From positions 372,001 through 436,000 of the forward strand of contig NZ_BAABDF010000007.1 of the NCBI RefSeq assembly GCF_039539485.1: a DNA stretch of 64,000 nt, read 5' to 3'. Below the pieces are notes generated by a model. It was not told the DNA's origin. It worked only from the letters and a program-made list of their open reading frames with translations, and made no database searches. Below, piece after piece: positions 7,936 to 17,315 of the stretch. The first letter of the stretch is position 1. Each line of letters begins with the position of its first letter. The position numbers and the translations under genes were made by a program. This DNA is from Celeribacter arenosi (GTDB taxonomy: Bacteria; Pseudomonadota; Alphaproteobacteria; Rhodobacterales; Rhodobacteraceae).

Positions 7936-8426
7936 AACCCGAAGGCGACCCAGGCGAGGTAGTGGACAATTGTTCCAGCGAGCGCGAGCCCCATTGGAAA
8001 CTTGCCGCTTTCCCAGCTGACCCAATCCGGTGTGGCCGAACGCACAGCGGGAATACGGCGCGCGATGCGATGGGCTGCAAAAGCACCGAGGAGATAGGCG
8101 GCAAAGATCACCAGAACCATGCGCGCGTCCGCGACGGGAATGAACATCGACATGGCGGCTGCAAATTTCCCGTCACCGGCACCGACGCCGAGGAACATGA
8201 AGGCGAACATGCCCACGAGATACATCACCGCGGCATGAACAAAGCCCCAGCCATATTGTTCAAGCGACAATACGAACGGACCGACGACGACGTAGACGAG
8301 CGCGAGGGCGATCACGATCACATTGGGAAGTTTCATCCGTTTGAGATCGTTGAACGCCGCCACAAAGGACAGGATTGCGACGGGAACGAGGAACCACATC
8401 GCGGCCGTGGCAGAGAGCGCTGGCAT
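7932..8426 (-). CDS. cpaA: Prepilin peptidase of the Tad/Flp system (CpaA/TadV)
   Basis: This 164-residue inner-membrane aspartic peptidase of family A24 lacks the N-terminal methylase domain, as is usual for TadV/CpaA. The catalytic aspartates are Asp27 in FNDLKRMKLPN and Asp85 in GVGAGDGK, each just after a membrane helix. At least four hydrophobic helices are apparent. It should cleave the Flp prepilins after a glycine at the membrane face. It is the last gene of the pilus locus; its start overlaps the end of the upstream TPR gene by one base (8426). Confidence 0.88.
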   Translation of the reverse strand: MPALSATAAMWFLVPVAILSFVAAFNDLKRMKLPNVIVIALALVYVVVGPFVLSLEQYGWGFVHAAVMYLVGMFAFMFLGVGAGDGKFAAAMSMFIPVADARMVLVIFAAYLLGAFAAHRIARRIPAVRSATPDWVSWESGKFPMGLALAGTIVHYLAWVAFGF

Positions 8427-9280
8427 CAGTTCGTCACATTCGCCTCAAGGGCCGCAAGCGTGCGCGCGGCGGCATCAAAATGCTGCGGGTGGGTGTCAAC
8501 GGCTTCACGGATGAGCCCTTTGCCGAGTGTCACATCACCGGATTTCACGGCAGACAGACCGAGCGTGTAGAGCAATTGCGCGCGTTCGATCTGCGTCATC
8601 TGCATGACCGGCAGATCGTATTTCCCCTGTGCACCGCGCGCCAGAACGAGGTTGTTCTTGGCGGTGAATAGTTTGGGATCATAGGTGATCGCACGGGTGA
8701 ACAGCTTTTCGGCCTCCGAGAACTGGCCGCGGGTCATCTTGGAATAACCCCAGTTGTTCAGCACGCCAGAAGGTTTGGTGGTCAGACCTGCCGCCGTTTC
8801 ATAGAAACTGTCGGCGTTCTTCCACTCTTCGTTGCTGTCCGCGATCATCGCCTCAAGACGGTATCGTTTGTAGGTCTCATGGGTCGGTGGCACGCTATCG
8901 AGTTGCTTTTCAGCGCCATCCCAATCGCCAAGGCGAATGAGCGTATCGGCAAAATCGACGCGATCTTCGTTGGTGCCTTCCTCGGAGCTCACAATCTTGC
9001 CCCAGGCTTTGGAAGAGGCGTTGTAATCGCCTGCGCGCACTTGGGCCTTGGCCAACCCGCGCCAAAGGTCGATGCGGTCGGGTTCCTGCGCAACGGCGCG
9101 CGAGAAATAGCTAACCGCTTCTTTGGGGTCCGTCGCGTTCAACATAATGTCGTTGAGGCCGCTGCCGTCGATCACATTGACGGACGTATCAGCACGCCGA
9201 ACGTCACCGTTGGCGTCGCCACAGCCCGAAAGGGCTAAAGCACTCGCAGCCGCGAGTGCGAAGAAAATCGGATTACGCAT
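8426..9280 (-). CDS. TadD-like tetratricopeptide repeat lipoprotein
   Basis: A 284-residue exported protein with a lipoprotein signal: LSGC at residues 17-20 would make Cys20 the lipidated residue. The mature part has repeated 34-residue helical pairs, with TPR signatures such as EAVSYFSRAVAQEPDRIDLW and EAEKLFTRAITYDPKLFTA. TadD proteins are outer-membrane-associated TPR lipoproteins needed for secretin assembly. The ATG at 9280 is preferred to an in-frame GTG at 9292 because it gives a normal signal peptide. It is followed directly by the prepilin peptidase gene. This is one of two TadD paralogues in the locus. Confidence 0.8.
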   Translation of the reverse strand: MRNPIFFALAAASALALSGCGDANGDVRRADTSVNVIDGSGLNDIMLNATDPKEAVSYFSRAVAQEPDRIDLWRGLAKAQVRAGDYNASSKAWGKIVSSEEGTNEDRVDFADTLIRLGDWDGAEKQLDSVPPTHETYKRYRLEAMIADSNEEWKNADSFYETAAGLTTKPSGVLNNWGYSKMTRGQFSEAEKLFTRAITYDPKLFTAKNNLVLARGAQGKYDLPVMQMTQIERAQLLYTLGLSAVKSGDVTLGKGLIREAVDTHPQHFDAAARTLAALEANVTN

Positions 9281-9384
9281 GGTGCCTGCCACCTCATGTC
9301 ACTGCTCTCCCCCGACCGGTCCCTGTCTCCGCTTGTCCGTTTTCCGGATCTGGGGCGGGTGGGGTTTTCCCCAAGGTTTGCCGA

Positions 9385-9966
9385 TCAGCGCGCGAGGATC
9401 AGATAGTCGCCTGTTCCGCGGCGCACGAGGGTGAAATTGCTCTCGTAATCACCACCATACGTTGGATTTTCCAGTTTTGCGAGTGCCAAGCGAAGATTGT
9501 CCCGGATTTCGGCAGATTCGCCACTATCGAGCGCGAAGGCAGTTCGAAAAACGCGCTCTGCTTCGCCGTATTCGCCGGTTTCCATGAGCACGACACCGAG
9601 GTTGTTCCACGCGGGCACAAAGCCGTCGTCCTCCTTGATTGCGCGACGCAGCAGTGTTTCGGCCTGTCCCAACCGTCCGAGTTTGAGGTTGGCGGACCCG
9701 ATTGCCGATAGCGTGTCGACAGTCATGCCGCGTTCGGCGGCGGCGCGGTAATAGGCCTTAAGCGCGACTTCGTATTCGCCGGCCGCCATGAGACGGTGTC
9801 CGACAATGAGACCGTCCACGGATTGCCCGTTTTGCGCGACGCCGGCGGGCGCGAACGGGCCGCCGTCAACGGGGCGCAGGCCGCCGGAATTGCAGGCGGA
9901 CAGGAGGGTGAAAAGAAGCGCGGCGAGGGATAGCCCCACGCCGCGCGGAAAACTCGAACTGCTCAT
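9385..9966 (-). CDS. tadD: TadD-like tetratricopeptide repeat lipoprotein (second copy)
   Basis: A 193-residue protein with a lipoprotein signal (LSAC at residues 22-25) and about four TPR units in a row, for example GEYEVALKAYYRAAAERGMT, LGQAETLLRRAIKEDDGF and GEYGEAERVFRTAFAL. By size it is closer to classical TadD than its downstream neighbour. The ATG at 9966 is chosen because it immediately precedes the hydrophobic signal; upstream in-frame sequence is Arg-rich and unlike a signal. It lies between tadC and the larger TPR gene. It probably acts as a pilotin or assembly factor for the CpaC secretin. Confidence 0.82.
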   Translation of the reverse strand: MSSSSFPRGVGLSLAALLFTLLSACNSGGLRPVDGGPFAPAGVAQNGQSVDGLIVGHRLMAAGEYEVALKAYYRAAAERGMTVDTLSAIGSANLKLGRLGQAETLLRRAIKEDDGFVPAWNNLGVVLMETGEYGEAERVFRTAFALDSGESAEIRDNLRLALAKLENPTYGGDYESNFTLVRRGTGDYLILAR

Positions 9967-10006
9967 CGGGCCTCTCACGCGTGTCGCGCGCTGCCCGTTT
10001 CCCCGA

Positions 10007-10987
10007 CTACGAGCGCGAGGAGAGCAGCGTGACGATGTCATATACCGACGGACCGATCAGAATGATCAAGAGCGGCGGCACGGTTAGCATCATTGTGGCG
10101 AGTGTCATCTTGGTAGGCAACTTGTTTGCGGCCTCTTCGGCGCGCATCACGCGCTTGTCACGCATCTCGCTGGCATAGATCCGCAAAGCATCGGCAATCG
10201 AAGTACCAAACTGCTGCGATTGGATCAAAACGGTGACGAAGGACGCGACGTCTGCAACCCCGCAACGTTCCGCCATGTCTTTGAGGACCACGCTTTTGTC
10301 TTTACCGGCCTTGATCTCATAGGAGATGATTTCGAACTCATCTGCGAGAGCCGGAAAACCAGCACGGATTTCTTTTGATACGCGGACAATGGATTGGTCG
10401 AGCGACTGACCCGCCTCAACACAGACAAGCATCAGATCGAGCGAGTCGGGAAACCCGTTCGTGATCTCTTCCTTGCGGGCTTCTACCCTGCGCGTGACCC
10501 AGTATTTGGGGAACATGTAGCCGATCACGCCGGGCAAGAGCACCGTGATGATCATTTTCTGCGTGCCGACTTCCTGGCTGGCGCTTTGAACGATGACCAT
10601 CACGAGACCGGCCAGCAACAGCCCGATACCCAAGGCAAATTGCGAGAAGTGATAGACACGCACTGCGTTTTTGGTGCGGTAGCCGGCCTGAATCATCCGC
10701 AATTGGGCAGCCGAATACTCGGCGGCGTCCTGCGGCTCCAGAAATCCTGCGTATTTTTCGAGTTTGTCTTTTTTGCCGGTGCCCTGACGCAGACGTGCCT
10801 GCTTGGCGGACATTTTCGGGGCATCGGTACGCGCGCCTTTGCCAATTTCCGCAAACCGGTCGCGCCTCTTGCGCAGCAAAACGGGAAGCGTGGCGAGGAT
10901 CATCACCGCGCCCAATGTCCCCAGCACAATTACCGGGCCAAATGGGCCGAGCGCATCGCCGAAGATGGAGAAAAACAGGTCCGTCAT
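10007..10987 (-). CDS. tadC: TadC, type II secretion F-family inner-membrane protein
   Basis: A 326-residue polytopic membrane protein of the GspF/PilC family. An N-terminal membrane helix (VIVLGTLGAVMILATL) is followed by a basic cytoplasmic region and paired helices. The T2SSF domain contains the conserved DSLDLMLVCVEAGQSL and QSQQFGTSIADALR segments, then a C-terminal hydrophobic helix. With TadB it forms the inner-membrane platform that couples CpaF ATP hydrolysis to pilin polymerisation. It starts 18 bases after the tadB stop, in the same operon. Confidence 0.9.
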   Translation of the reverse strand: MTDLFFSIFGDALGPFGPVIVLGTLGAVMILATLPVLLRKRRDRFAEIGKGARTDAPKMSAKQARLRQGTGKKDKLEKYAGFLEPQDAAEYSAAQLRMIQAGYRTKNAVRVYHFSQFALGIGLLLAGLVMVIVQSASQEVGTQKMIITVLLPGVIGYMFPKYWVTRRVEARKEEITNGFPDSLDLMLVCVEAGQSLDQSIVRVSKEIRAGFPALADEFEIISYEIKAGKDKSVVLKDMAERCGVADVASFVTVLIQSQQFGTSIADALRIYASEMRDKRVMRAEEAANKLPTKMTLATMMLTVPPLLIILIGPSVYDIVTLLSSRS

Positions 10988-11005
10988 GTTCTTGGTCCTT
11001 TCGGC

Positions 11006-11974
11006 TTACACTTTGATGTTTACGAGGTTGCGCATCACGAAGATGTTCGTGACCAGAAAGCCGCCGACGGCCAGACATGCCGGAATGAAGGCCGCGGTAT
11101 GTTTCACTTCGTCGTAATAGTCGGGTTTGAGCAGCGAGATCATCACCAGCGCGAGGATCGGGAAGGCCGACAGGAAGTTGCCGGACCATTTCGCCTCTGC
11201 CGTGATTGCTTTGACGCGGCGGAACAGGCGGAAGCGGGCGCGGATCACCTTTGCGAGGCCATCGAGCACCTCGGCCAGGTTACCACCCGACTGCTGCTGG
11301 ATGGACACGGCGACCGCGAGGAAGCGCAAATCCTGCATGTCCAGACGTTCGGCCATGTCTTTGAGCGCTTCGCCTACGTCGCGGCCATAGGCACTTTCAT
11401 CCGCGATAATGCCCATTTCGGTGCCCAAGGGATCGGGCACTTCTTTGGCGACAATGTTGAGCGCGTTGGAGAACGGATGGCCCACGCGCAGACTGCGCAC
11501 CATCAACTCCACGGCGTCGGGCAATTGCTCTTCAATCAGGCCGAGGCGCTTCTTGGCAGTATTCTGGATCCACACGAACACCGCGCCAATGCCCATCCCG
11601 ATCCCGATCAGGATGCGCAATGGCAGGCTCGCGCCGGTGCCGATCGTCAGGCCGACAAAGGCCACGATCGACAGGAAAACCATCAGGAGAACCAACTGAA
11701 ACGGCGAAAACGCGATGTTCGCCTTCTGAGCTTTCTCCGCCAGAATGGAATAGAGCGGGATTTTGCGCGATTTGAGGTGTTGGCTCATCTCCTTGCGAAG
11801 CTGGTTGAGCACCTCTTCTCGGTCGCCCGATTTTTCGAGCAATTCGTAGCGGCGGTTTACGCGGCTGTTCAGCGAAATCGATTTGCCGAATACCGTGAGG
11901 TAGATACCCTGCACCAGCGCGAGAACCGCGACGAAGATGACGATGTAGATGATCGGTTCGATTGAGAGGATCAT
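11006..11974 (-). CDS. tadB: TadB, type II secretion F-family inner-membrane protein
   Basis: A 322-residue paralogue of TadC. The N-terminus ILSIEPIIYIVIFVAVLALVQGIYL is a membrane helix. The T2SSF domain shows PDAVELMVRSLRVGHPF and the signature QQSGGNLAEVLDGLAKVIR, with two further membrane spans at the C-terminus. It is placed between cpaF (18 bases upstream) and tadC, which is the standard Tad order, and works with TadC as the platform complex. Confidence 0.9.
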   Translation of the reverse strand: MILSIEPIIYIVIFVAVLALVQGIYLTVFGKSISLNSRVNRRYELLEKSGDREEVLNQLRKEMSQHLKSRKIPLYSILAEKAQKANIAFSPFQLVLLMVFLSIVAFVGLTIGTGASLPLRILIGIGMGIGAVFVWIQNTAKKRLGLIEEQLPDAVELMVRSLRVGHPFSNALNIVAKEVPDPLGTEMGIIADESAYGRDVGEALKDMAERLDMQDLRFLAVAVSIQQQSGGNLAEVLDGLAKVIRARFRLFRRVKAITAEAKWSGNFLSAFPILALVMISLLKPDYYDEVKHTAAFIPACLAVGGFLVTNIFVMRNLVNIKV

Positions 11975-11992
11975 GTCAAACGGGTCCTTGGA

Positions 11993-13456
11993 TTAGCGCG
12001 CTGCAGTAGGTTCGAAAAGCGAGGCGGGCAGGTCATAGCCCCACATCCGGAAACGCTCGGAGTAGTGCGAGCGCACGCCGGTGGCGGTGAAATGGCCGAT
12101 GATTTTGTTGTCAGGCGTGAGGCCTGTGCGCTGGAACCGGAACACTTCCTGCATGGAAATCACATCGCCTTCCATGCCGGTGATTTCAGTGATCGATACC
12201 ATCCGGCGCGAACCGTCCTGAAGGCGCGAGGCCTGCACGATCAGGTTCACAGCCGAAGAAATCTGCGAGCGCACGGCCTTTAGGGGCATTTCGATCCCGG
12301 CCATGGCGATCATGTTTTCCAGACGCGATACGCCGTCACGTGCGGAGTTGGCGTGGATTGTTGTCATCGATCCATCGTGGCCGGTGTTCATGGCCTGAAG
12401 CATGTCGATCACTTCCTCGCCGCGCGTTTCCCCGACGATGATACGGTCGGGACGCATCCGCAGCGCGTTTCGCAGACAGTCACGTTGTGTGACGGCGCCT
12501 TTGCCCTCGACGTTGGCGGGGCGGCTTTCCATTCGTCCCACGTGGGTCTGTTGGAGTTGAAGTTCCGCCGTATCCTCAATCGTCAGGATGCGTTCGTCGT
12601 TGTCGATGAATGATGACAGCGCGTTAAGCGTCGTCGTTTTACCAGAACCCGTACCACCGGACACGATGACATTGAGGCGGGTAGAAACCGCGGCCTGCAA
12701 ATATGCGGCCATTTCTTCGGAAAACGCCCCGAAACGGACGAGATCGTCAATCGCGAGCTTTTCTTTTTTGAATTTACGAATGGAGACCAGAGACCCGTCC
12801 ACGGCAATTGGCGGCACCATGGCGTTGAAACGCGAACCATCCGCGAGACGGGCGTCAACATAGGGGTTGGATTCATCGACACGACGACCCACCGCCGACA
12901 CGATTTTGTCGATGATGCGTAGCAAATGCTTTTCGTCTTTGAACGTCACATGGCTCAGCATGAGCTTGCCGTCGCGCTCAACGAAAATCTGCTGCGGGCC
13001 GTTGACCAGAATATCGTTGACCGTGTCGTCTTTGAGCAGGGTTTCCAATGGACCCAACCCGCGCACTTCGTCGTAGAGGTCCTGATTGAGAGCAACACGT
13101 TCTTCGCGGTTGAGGACCACGCCCAACTCGGCGAGGCATTCCGAGGTAATGTCCGAAATCTCGGAGCGCAGTTCTTTTTCAGCGGCTGTTTCCAGCGCAG
13201 CGAGGTTGAGATCTTCAAGGAGACGTTTGTGCATCTCGACTTTGATGTCGCCGAGGCGTTCTTTGCGGCGGCGTTCTTTGTCTGCGGGAGCCACCTGTGC
13301 GGAGACCTGCTGTTCGCGGCGCATGGATTTTGCGACCTCAGGTTTGGGCGCGGAGGTGGCCGCAGGTGCCGCAGCGGGCGCAGGCGCAGTTTCGGGTTTA
13401 GCCTGCGTAACTGCTGCCGCCTTTGCCGTATCGGATTTTTTGTAACGCGAGAACAT
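11993..13456 (-). CDS. cpaF: CpaF/TadA secretion ATPase
   Basis: A 487-residue hexameric traffic ATPase that powers Flp pilus assembly from the cytoplasmic side. The first 60 residues are a low-complexity Ala/Pro/Lys segment, typical of CpaF. The ATPase core has Walker A GGTGSGKT with Lys273, the Asp box ILTIEDTAEL, Walker B-region RPDRIIVGETRGEE and the His box TGHDGSMTTIHANS. Everything needed for catalysis is present. It lies between cpaE and tadB in the Tad operon. Confidence 0.95.
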   Translation of the reverse strand: MFSRYKKSDTAKAAAVTQAKPETAPAPAAAPAATSAPKPEVAKSMRREQQVSAQVAPADKERRRKERLGDIKVEMHKRLLEDLNLAALETAAEKELRSEISDITSECLAELGVVLNREERVALNQDLYDEVRGLGPLETLLKDDTVNDILVNGPQQIFVERDGKLMLSHVTFKDEKHLLRIIDKIVSAVGRRVDESNPYVDARLADGSRFNAMVPPIAVDGSLVSIRKFKKEKLAIDDLVRFGAFSEEMAAYLQAAVSTRLNVIVSGGTGSGKTTTLNALSSFIDNDERILTIEDTAELQLQQTHVGRMESRPANVEGKGAVTQRDCLRNALRMRPDRIIVGETRGEEVIDMLQAMNTGHDGSMTTIHANSARDGVSRLENMIAMAGIEMPLKAVRSQISSAVNLIVQASRLQDGSRRMVSITEITGMEGDVISMQEVFRFQRTGLTPDNKIIGHFTATGVRSHYSERFRMWGYDLPASLFEPTAAR

Positions 13457-13482
13457 CTACGAACCCCCTAGGTCCTAACCGG

Positions 13483-14730
13483 TTATTCCGCCGCTTCGAG
13501 CTGTTCGCCCTGAAGCGCATGGATTTGAGTGGCAAGCTTCATGATTTCCTTGCGAAGCGGATTCTTGGTCGCCTCGACCGCCAGTGGTTGTCCCTGATCG
13601 CAGGCATCGCGGACCGGGCGGCCACCATCGGGCAATTGAACTTCAATTCCGATTTCAAGATTTTCCGCCATACGTTTGATGCGCGCTTTGGCCGACAGGT
13701 CCATGCCTTTGGGTGCGCGGTTGAGAATAAAACGGAACTTTTCGAAAGGTAGCTCCTCGGCGCGCATCGCAGAGCGCAGTCGCAGGATGTTTTGGGCGGA
13801 GCGAAGGTCCAATTCGAAGGGCGCAAAGAATATGTCTGCGGCGTTCAAAACAACCTCGGTCCATTGAACGAGTGTCGAAGGCATATCCACGATGACATAG
13901 TCAAACTGGGAGGCGGCCATTTCAAGAATACGTTCCACATCCGCACTGTCGATAAAGTCGAGCGGCAGGGGATCGGGCGGCGCGGTGAACACCGCCAACT
14001 TGTCATCAAAGCTTAGAAGGGCCTGTTTGAAGGCATCTTCATCCATCATGTCCGTTGCCGAAAGAAGTTCGTAGACCACTTCGCGGCGCGGCAGGTCGAG
14101 GTAGGTCGACACCGAGCCGTATTGGAGGTTGAAATCAATGATGAGCACCCGCGGTTGCGGGCCTTTTTTCTCAACATTGGCGAGTTCCCATGCCAGATTT
14201 ACCGCGAAAGTCGTCGCGCCAGCGCCCCCAGCCACGGATTGAACCGGGAAAATGACGCCGTTCGCTTCGGGTTTTGAGCGCGACGCAGGCGTCTCCACAA
14301 AATCGACAGCGGCAACTTTTTGGGGTGCATCCAGACGGGCGATTGCATCCTTGAGAGCATTTTCGGGGATCGGGTAGGGGATGAAATCTTCTGCACCGAG
14401 CTGCAAAAGTTGGTGTAGCGCCATTGGCGACACATCATCCGCGATCAAAATCACTTTAACACTCTGTGTTTTCGCGGATTTTATGAGATCCGCGATGACA
14501 GCGAGCATGCCTTCGTCTTGGTGGTCGATCGCGACGGCCACGAATTTCAGGCCACCGCTCTCGGGTTGGCGAAAGAACTGGCGTGCGTCCTCGAAAGACA
14601 GATCACCCCAGGCTTCGCCCAGTTCTGCCTCCATATCTTCGATCAACAGATCAAAGTTCTGAACGTCTCGCGAAATGGTGCAAGCCACCAGTGGCGCGGG
14701 TTCATCGTGCAATGCAATTTCACTCGCCAT
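13483..14730 (-). CDS. cpaE: CpaE/TadZ, ParA/MinD-like pilus localisation protein
   Basis: A 415-residue two-domain protein. The N-terminal 140 residues resemble an atypical receiver domain (VKVILIADDVSPMALHQLL). The C-terminal part is a ParA/MinD-type ATPase with RVLIIDFNLQYGS and YVIVDMPST. TadZ/CpaE marks the polar site of the Tad machinery. The P-loop is AGGAGATT at residues 167-174, lacking both lysines of the deviant Walker A motif, so hydrolysis may be lost or altered. It is first in the run cpaE-cpaF-tadB-tadC and is separated from the OmpA gene by a terminator. Confidence 0.88.
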   Translation of the reverse strand: MASEIALHDEPAPLVACTISRDVQNFDLLIEDMEAELGEAWGDLSFEDARQFFRQPESGGLKFVAVAIDHQDEGMLAVIADLIKSAKTQSVKVILIADDVSPMALHQLLQLGAEDFIPYPIPENALKDAIARLDAPQKVAAVDFVETPASRSKPEANGVIFPVQSVAGGAGATTFAVNLAWELANVEKKGPQPRVLIIDFNLQYGSVSTYLDLPRREVVYELLSATDMMDEDAFKQALLSFDDKLAVFTAPPDPLPLDFIDSADVERILEMAASQFDYVIVDMPSTLVQWTEVVLNAADIFFAPFELDLRSAQNILRLRSAMRAEELPFEKFRFILNRAPKGMDLSAKARIKRMAENLEIGIEVQLPDGGRPVRDACDQGQPLAVEATKNPLRKEIMKLATQIHALQGEQLEAAE

Positions 14731-14946
14731 TGCGGTTCGTCCTTTCGTTCGAACGCCACAGATACCGAATCCCCAAGTCCCCGTAAAAAGGTCTCACAAA
14801 CATCGTCACCCCTGACGCACGTAGTCTGACCGAGCGCCAGACGTACTGCTCCTGTTGGGACTAAACTGGCCGTCAATGTGGGCAACAATAGGGCCGAAAT
14901 CGCGTAATAATTCGCTCTCGTGAACCTATCGTTTCCAAATATGGCC

Positions 14947-14982
14947 AAAAAAAACGCCGCCTCGGGGTTCCGGGCGGCGTTT
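14947..14982 (-). terminator. Intrinsic terminator downstream of the OmpA-like gene
   Basis: On the minus strand AAACGCCGCC pairs perfectly with GGCGGCGTTT (14973-14982 with 14952-14961) around an 11-base loop and is followed by eight T. It lies 22 bases after the OmpA-like stop, so cpaE and later genes need their own promoter in 14731-14946. Confidence 0.9.
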
Positions 14983-15004
14983 CTCGCTTGGAGTGTGGAA
15001 AAAT

Positions 15005-15667
15005 CTACTCTTCGATGAGTGATTGCCCGAAATCGACGAGGTCGGAGGGAGCCGTCGCACTCGAAATGTATTCGCGGTGGATGATTTCCGCGTAGCGGCT
15101 GTCCATGACCAACGCGCTCTTGGAAACAAACCCGGACACTTCCGTAACGGTGCGCCGGTTCCGGCGTTCGCGTTCTTCGGTCACGATGAGAGGACGTTGT
15201 TCGCCGTAGGAAACCAACGCTTCGAGGCGCGAGCGCGAAATGCCATTGCGTGCGAGTTCTGCAACGACGGCCTCTGCGCGTCTTTTGCCGAGGCGTTTGT
15301 TCGCCGCGTCGGATCCAACGAGGTCGGTATGACCGTAGACGCGGAACCGGACTTCGGGGAACTGCGCCATGAAATGTGCCTGCTGGCGGACTGCGGCGCG
15401 CGCTGCCCCATCCAAGGTAGACGAATTGAACTCGAAGTTGACCGTTGTCGGAACAGCTGCGGCGAAACGTTCGTTCAAGTCGATCACATAGTTAATCGTG
15501 CCGTTTTGAACCAAGGTGTTGTTCATCGTCGCATTGCCAAATGAGCCGTCGTCGAGATATCCGCCCGCTTCATCGAAGAAAGCGTCACCAATTCCGGCAT
15601 CCGAGCATGCGCCAAGCGCGAGAAGGGCCGATCCGGCAAGGCTCATTTTGAGGTGCTTCATGCGCAT
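15005..15667 (-). CDS. OmpA-family peptidoglycan-binding lipoprotein of the Tad locus
   Basis: A 220-residue exported protein. The signal ends in ALGAC, a lipobox, so the protein is probably anchored in the outer membrane. The OmpA C-terminal domain is clear: VNFEFNSSTL, then YGHTDLVGSDAANKRLGKRR with the conserved Asp and Arg that contact diaminopimelate. A 40-residue tail after the domain has no recognised motif. OmpA-like proteins often occur next to the secretin in alphaproteobacterial Tad loci and may fix the secretin to the wall. The start at 15667 lies 5 bases after the cpaC stop; an ATG at 15661 is an equally possible start. Confidence 0.85.
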   Translation of the reverse strand: MRMKHLKMSLAGSALLALGACSDAGIGDAFFDEAGGYLDDGSFGNATMNNTLVQNGTINYVIDLNERFAAAVPTTVNFEFNSSTLDGAARAAVRQQAHFMAQFPEVRFRVYGHTDLVGSDAANKRLGKRRAEAVVAELARNGISRSRLEALVSYGEQRPLIVTEERERRNRRTVTEVSGFVSKSALVMDSRYAEIIHREYISSATAPSDLVDFGQSLIEE

Positions 15668-15672
15668 TCCAC

Positions 15673-17076
15673 TTACTCCATCACGTAGCCATAGGAACCG
15701 GTGAAGTCTTGTTTTGCGACCTCTGCTGCCGCGCCGGTTTTTGGCCGCTGCGAGCCGCCATAGGTTTTGCCAAAGAGGAACAATTCGCTCTCGGTCGGGA
15801 TTTTCACCCGATCGGTCGGCAGAGACAGTGCCAAACCATTGACCGGTGACACAAGATGCGGCGTCACAATAATGACGAGTTCGGATTGCTGGCGGCTATA
15901 GTCGGCAGACCGGAACAGGGCACCCAGAACCGGAATGTCGCCGAGCCATGGAACCTGACCTGCGAGATCCTGAAAGTCATCCTGTAGCAGGCCGGCAATC
16001 GCAAAGCTCTCGCCATCGCGCATTTCCACGGTAGTGGATGTTTCGCGACGTTTGAAAGAGTTGAGCGAGAAACCATCGACGGCATAGTTGACCGTCGTAT
16101 CCACACCGGAGACCGCCGCTTTGAGTTCGAGGTTGATCTGGTCGCCCTGAACAACGCGCGGGACAAACTCGAGCTCGACACCGAACGGTTTGTATTCGAT
16201 TTTAACGCCGCTATTGGAGACAACGGGGATCGGATATTCGCCACCTGCGAGGAACTTCGCCTGCTGACCGGACAGGGCGGTCAGGTTCGGTTCGGCCAAT
16301 GTGCGAACGACGCCTTTCTGCTCCATAGCTTCGAGAAGAATGCCAAGTTCGACGCCGCCAATGGAGCCGCCGAATTTGATCGCACCGAGAGCATCGTCTC
16401 GGGTTTCAAGCGAACCAGTCACACCGTTGTTGCCAGACAGGAACGTGCCGGTTTCGGCGCCTGTAAAGTTCTCTGCGCTATTGATAAAGCCGACCGAGGA
16501 CGACAGGTTTTTGGACACCGACCGAGACATCTCGGCAAAGCGCACCTTCAACATGACCTGTTGCGTGCCGCCAATATTGAGCAGGTTCGATACCCGACCA
16601 GGCGCGTAGCGCGAGGCGAGTTCTACCGCGCGTTCCATAATTGTGATCGACGACACCACACCCGAAAGAACGATCCCGTCGTTGGCGGTGCGCACTTCGA
16701 TCGGTTCGCTGGGCATGATCTGCCGCAGACGCTCTTTGAATTCTGTGATGTCCGGGGTGACCTGAATCTGGACGTTGGTGATCAGCGACCCGTCCGGCGC
16801 CAGAAGCGTCATGGTGGTAAGGCCCGGTGTCCGGCCCAGTACATAGATAGAGCGGTCGGAAAGTGTCGAGATGTCTGCAATCTCTGCGTTCGCGACCGAA
16901 ATCTCTGCAAACGGTTCGTCGCTTTCGACGACCACCGCGCGGTTCATGGGAACATTTAGCACGCCGGAGGGGGACCCCGTCATAACGCGCAGCTTTTCGG
17001 CCTGAGCCCCGTGAGGGACTGCGCCGACAACAGCGAACCCGACGAGGGCTGCCTTGACGAAATTCAACATTTTCAT
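15673..17076 (-). CDS. cpaC: CpaC/RcpA outer-membrane secretin
   Basis: A 467-residue secretin with a signal peptide ending in PHGAQAEK. The N-terminal domain and a BON-like segment (IEVRTANDGIVLSGVV) precede the secretin core, which shows VMLKVRFAEMSRS and the late signature VPWLGDIPVLGALFRS. It should form the outer-membrane ring through which the Flp pilus passes. It begins its own transcription unit: a 15-bp terminator separates it from cpaB, and the OmpA-like gene follows after 5 bases. Confidence 0.93.
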   Translation of the reverse strand: MKMLNFVKAALVGFAVVGAVPHGAQAEKLRVMTGSPSGVLNVPMNRAVVVESDEPFAEISVANAEIADISTLSDRSIYVLGRTPGLTTMTLLAPDGSLITNVQIQVTPDITEFKERLRQIMPSEPIEVRTANDGIVLSGVVSSITIMERAVELASRYAPGRVSNLLNIGGTQQVMLKVRFAEMSRSVSKNLSSSVGFINSAENFTGAETGTFLSGNNGVTGSLETRDDALGAIKFGGSIGGVELGILLEAMEQKGVVRTLAEPNLTALSGQQAKFLAGGEYPIPVVSNSGVKIEYKPFGVELEFVPRVVQGDQINLELKAAVSGVDTTVNYAVDGFSLNSFKRRETSTTVEMRDGESFAIAGLLQDDFQDLAGQVPWLGDIPVLGALFRSADYSRQQSELVIIVTPHLVSPVNGLALSLPTDRVKIPTESELFLFGKTYGGSQRPKTGAAAEVAKQDFTGSYGYVME

Positions 17077-17249
17077 GTGATCCTGCCTCTATGATCACGC
17101 CTCGGGAAAGGGATCTAGCGTCCCAATTGCCCTTACCATGCGTGAAACCGACTTTTTTTGCAAGAATCAATCCGTTGGGTGGCTTTGGTGATGTGGAGAA
17201 GCCACAAAACAGTGCGCTGAAACCGGAGAGTATTAACACCAAGTCATTG

Positions 17250-17284
17250 AAAAAAGGCGGCAGTTTCGAACTGCCGCCTTTTTC
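17250..17284. terminator. Strong bidirectional terminator between cpaB and cpaC
   Basis: A perfect 15-bp stem AAAAAGGCGGCAGTT/AACTGCCGCCTTTTT has a 3-base loop, with A and T runs on both sides. It lies 32 bases after the cpaB stop on the minus strand. Confidence 0.92.
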
Positions 17285-17315
17285 GTCAACTTGGCTGATC
17301 CCGACCTAAGGTCGG

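Noticed and set aside
10394..11965. Long plus-strand open frame of 523 codons opposite tadB and tadC
   Set aside because: It is rich in His, Asp, Gln and Arg with no recognisable domain, typical of the antisense of high-GC membrane genes. The minus strand encodes clear TadB and TadC.
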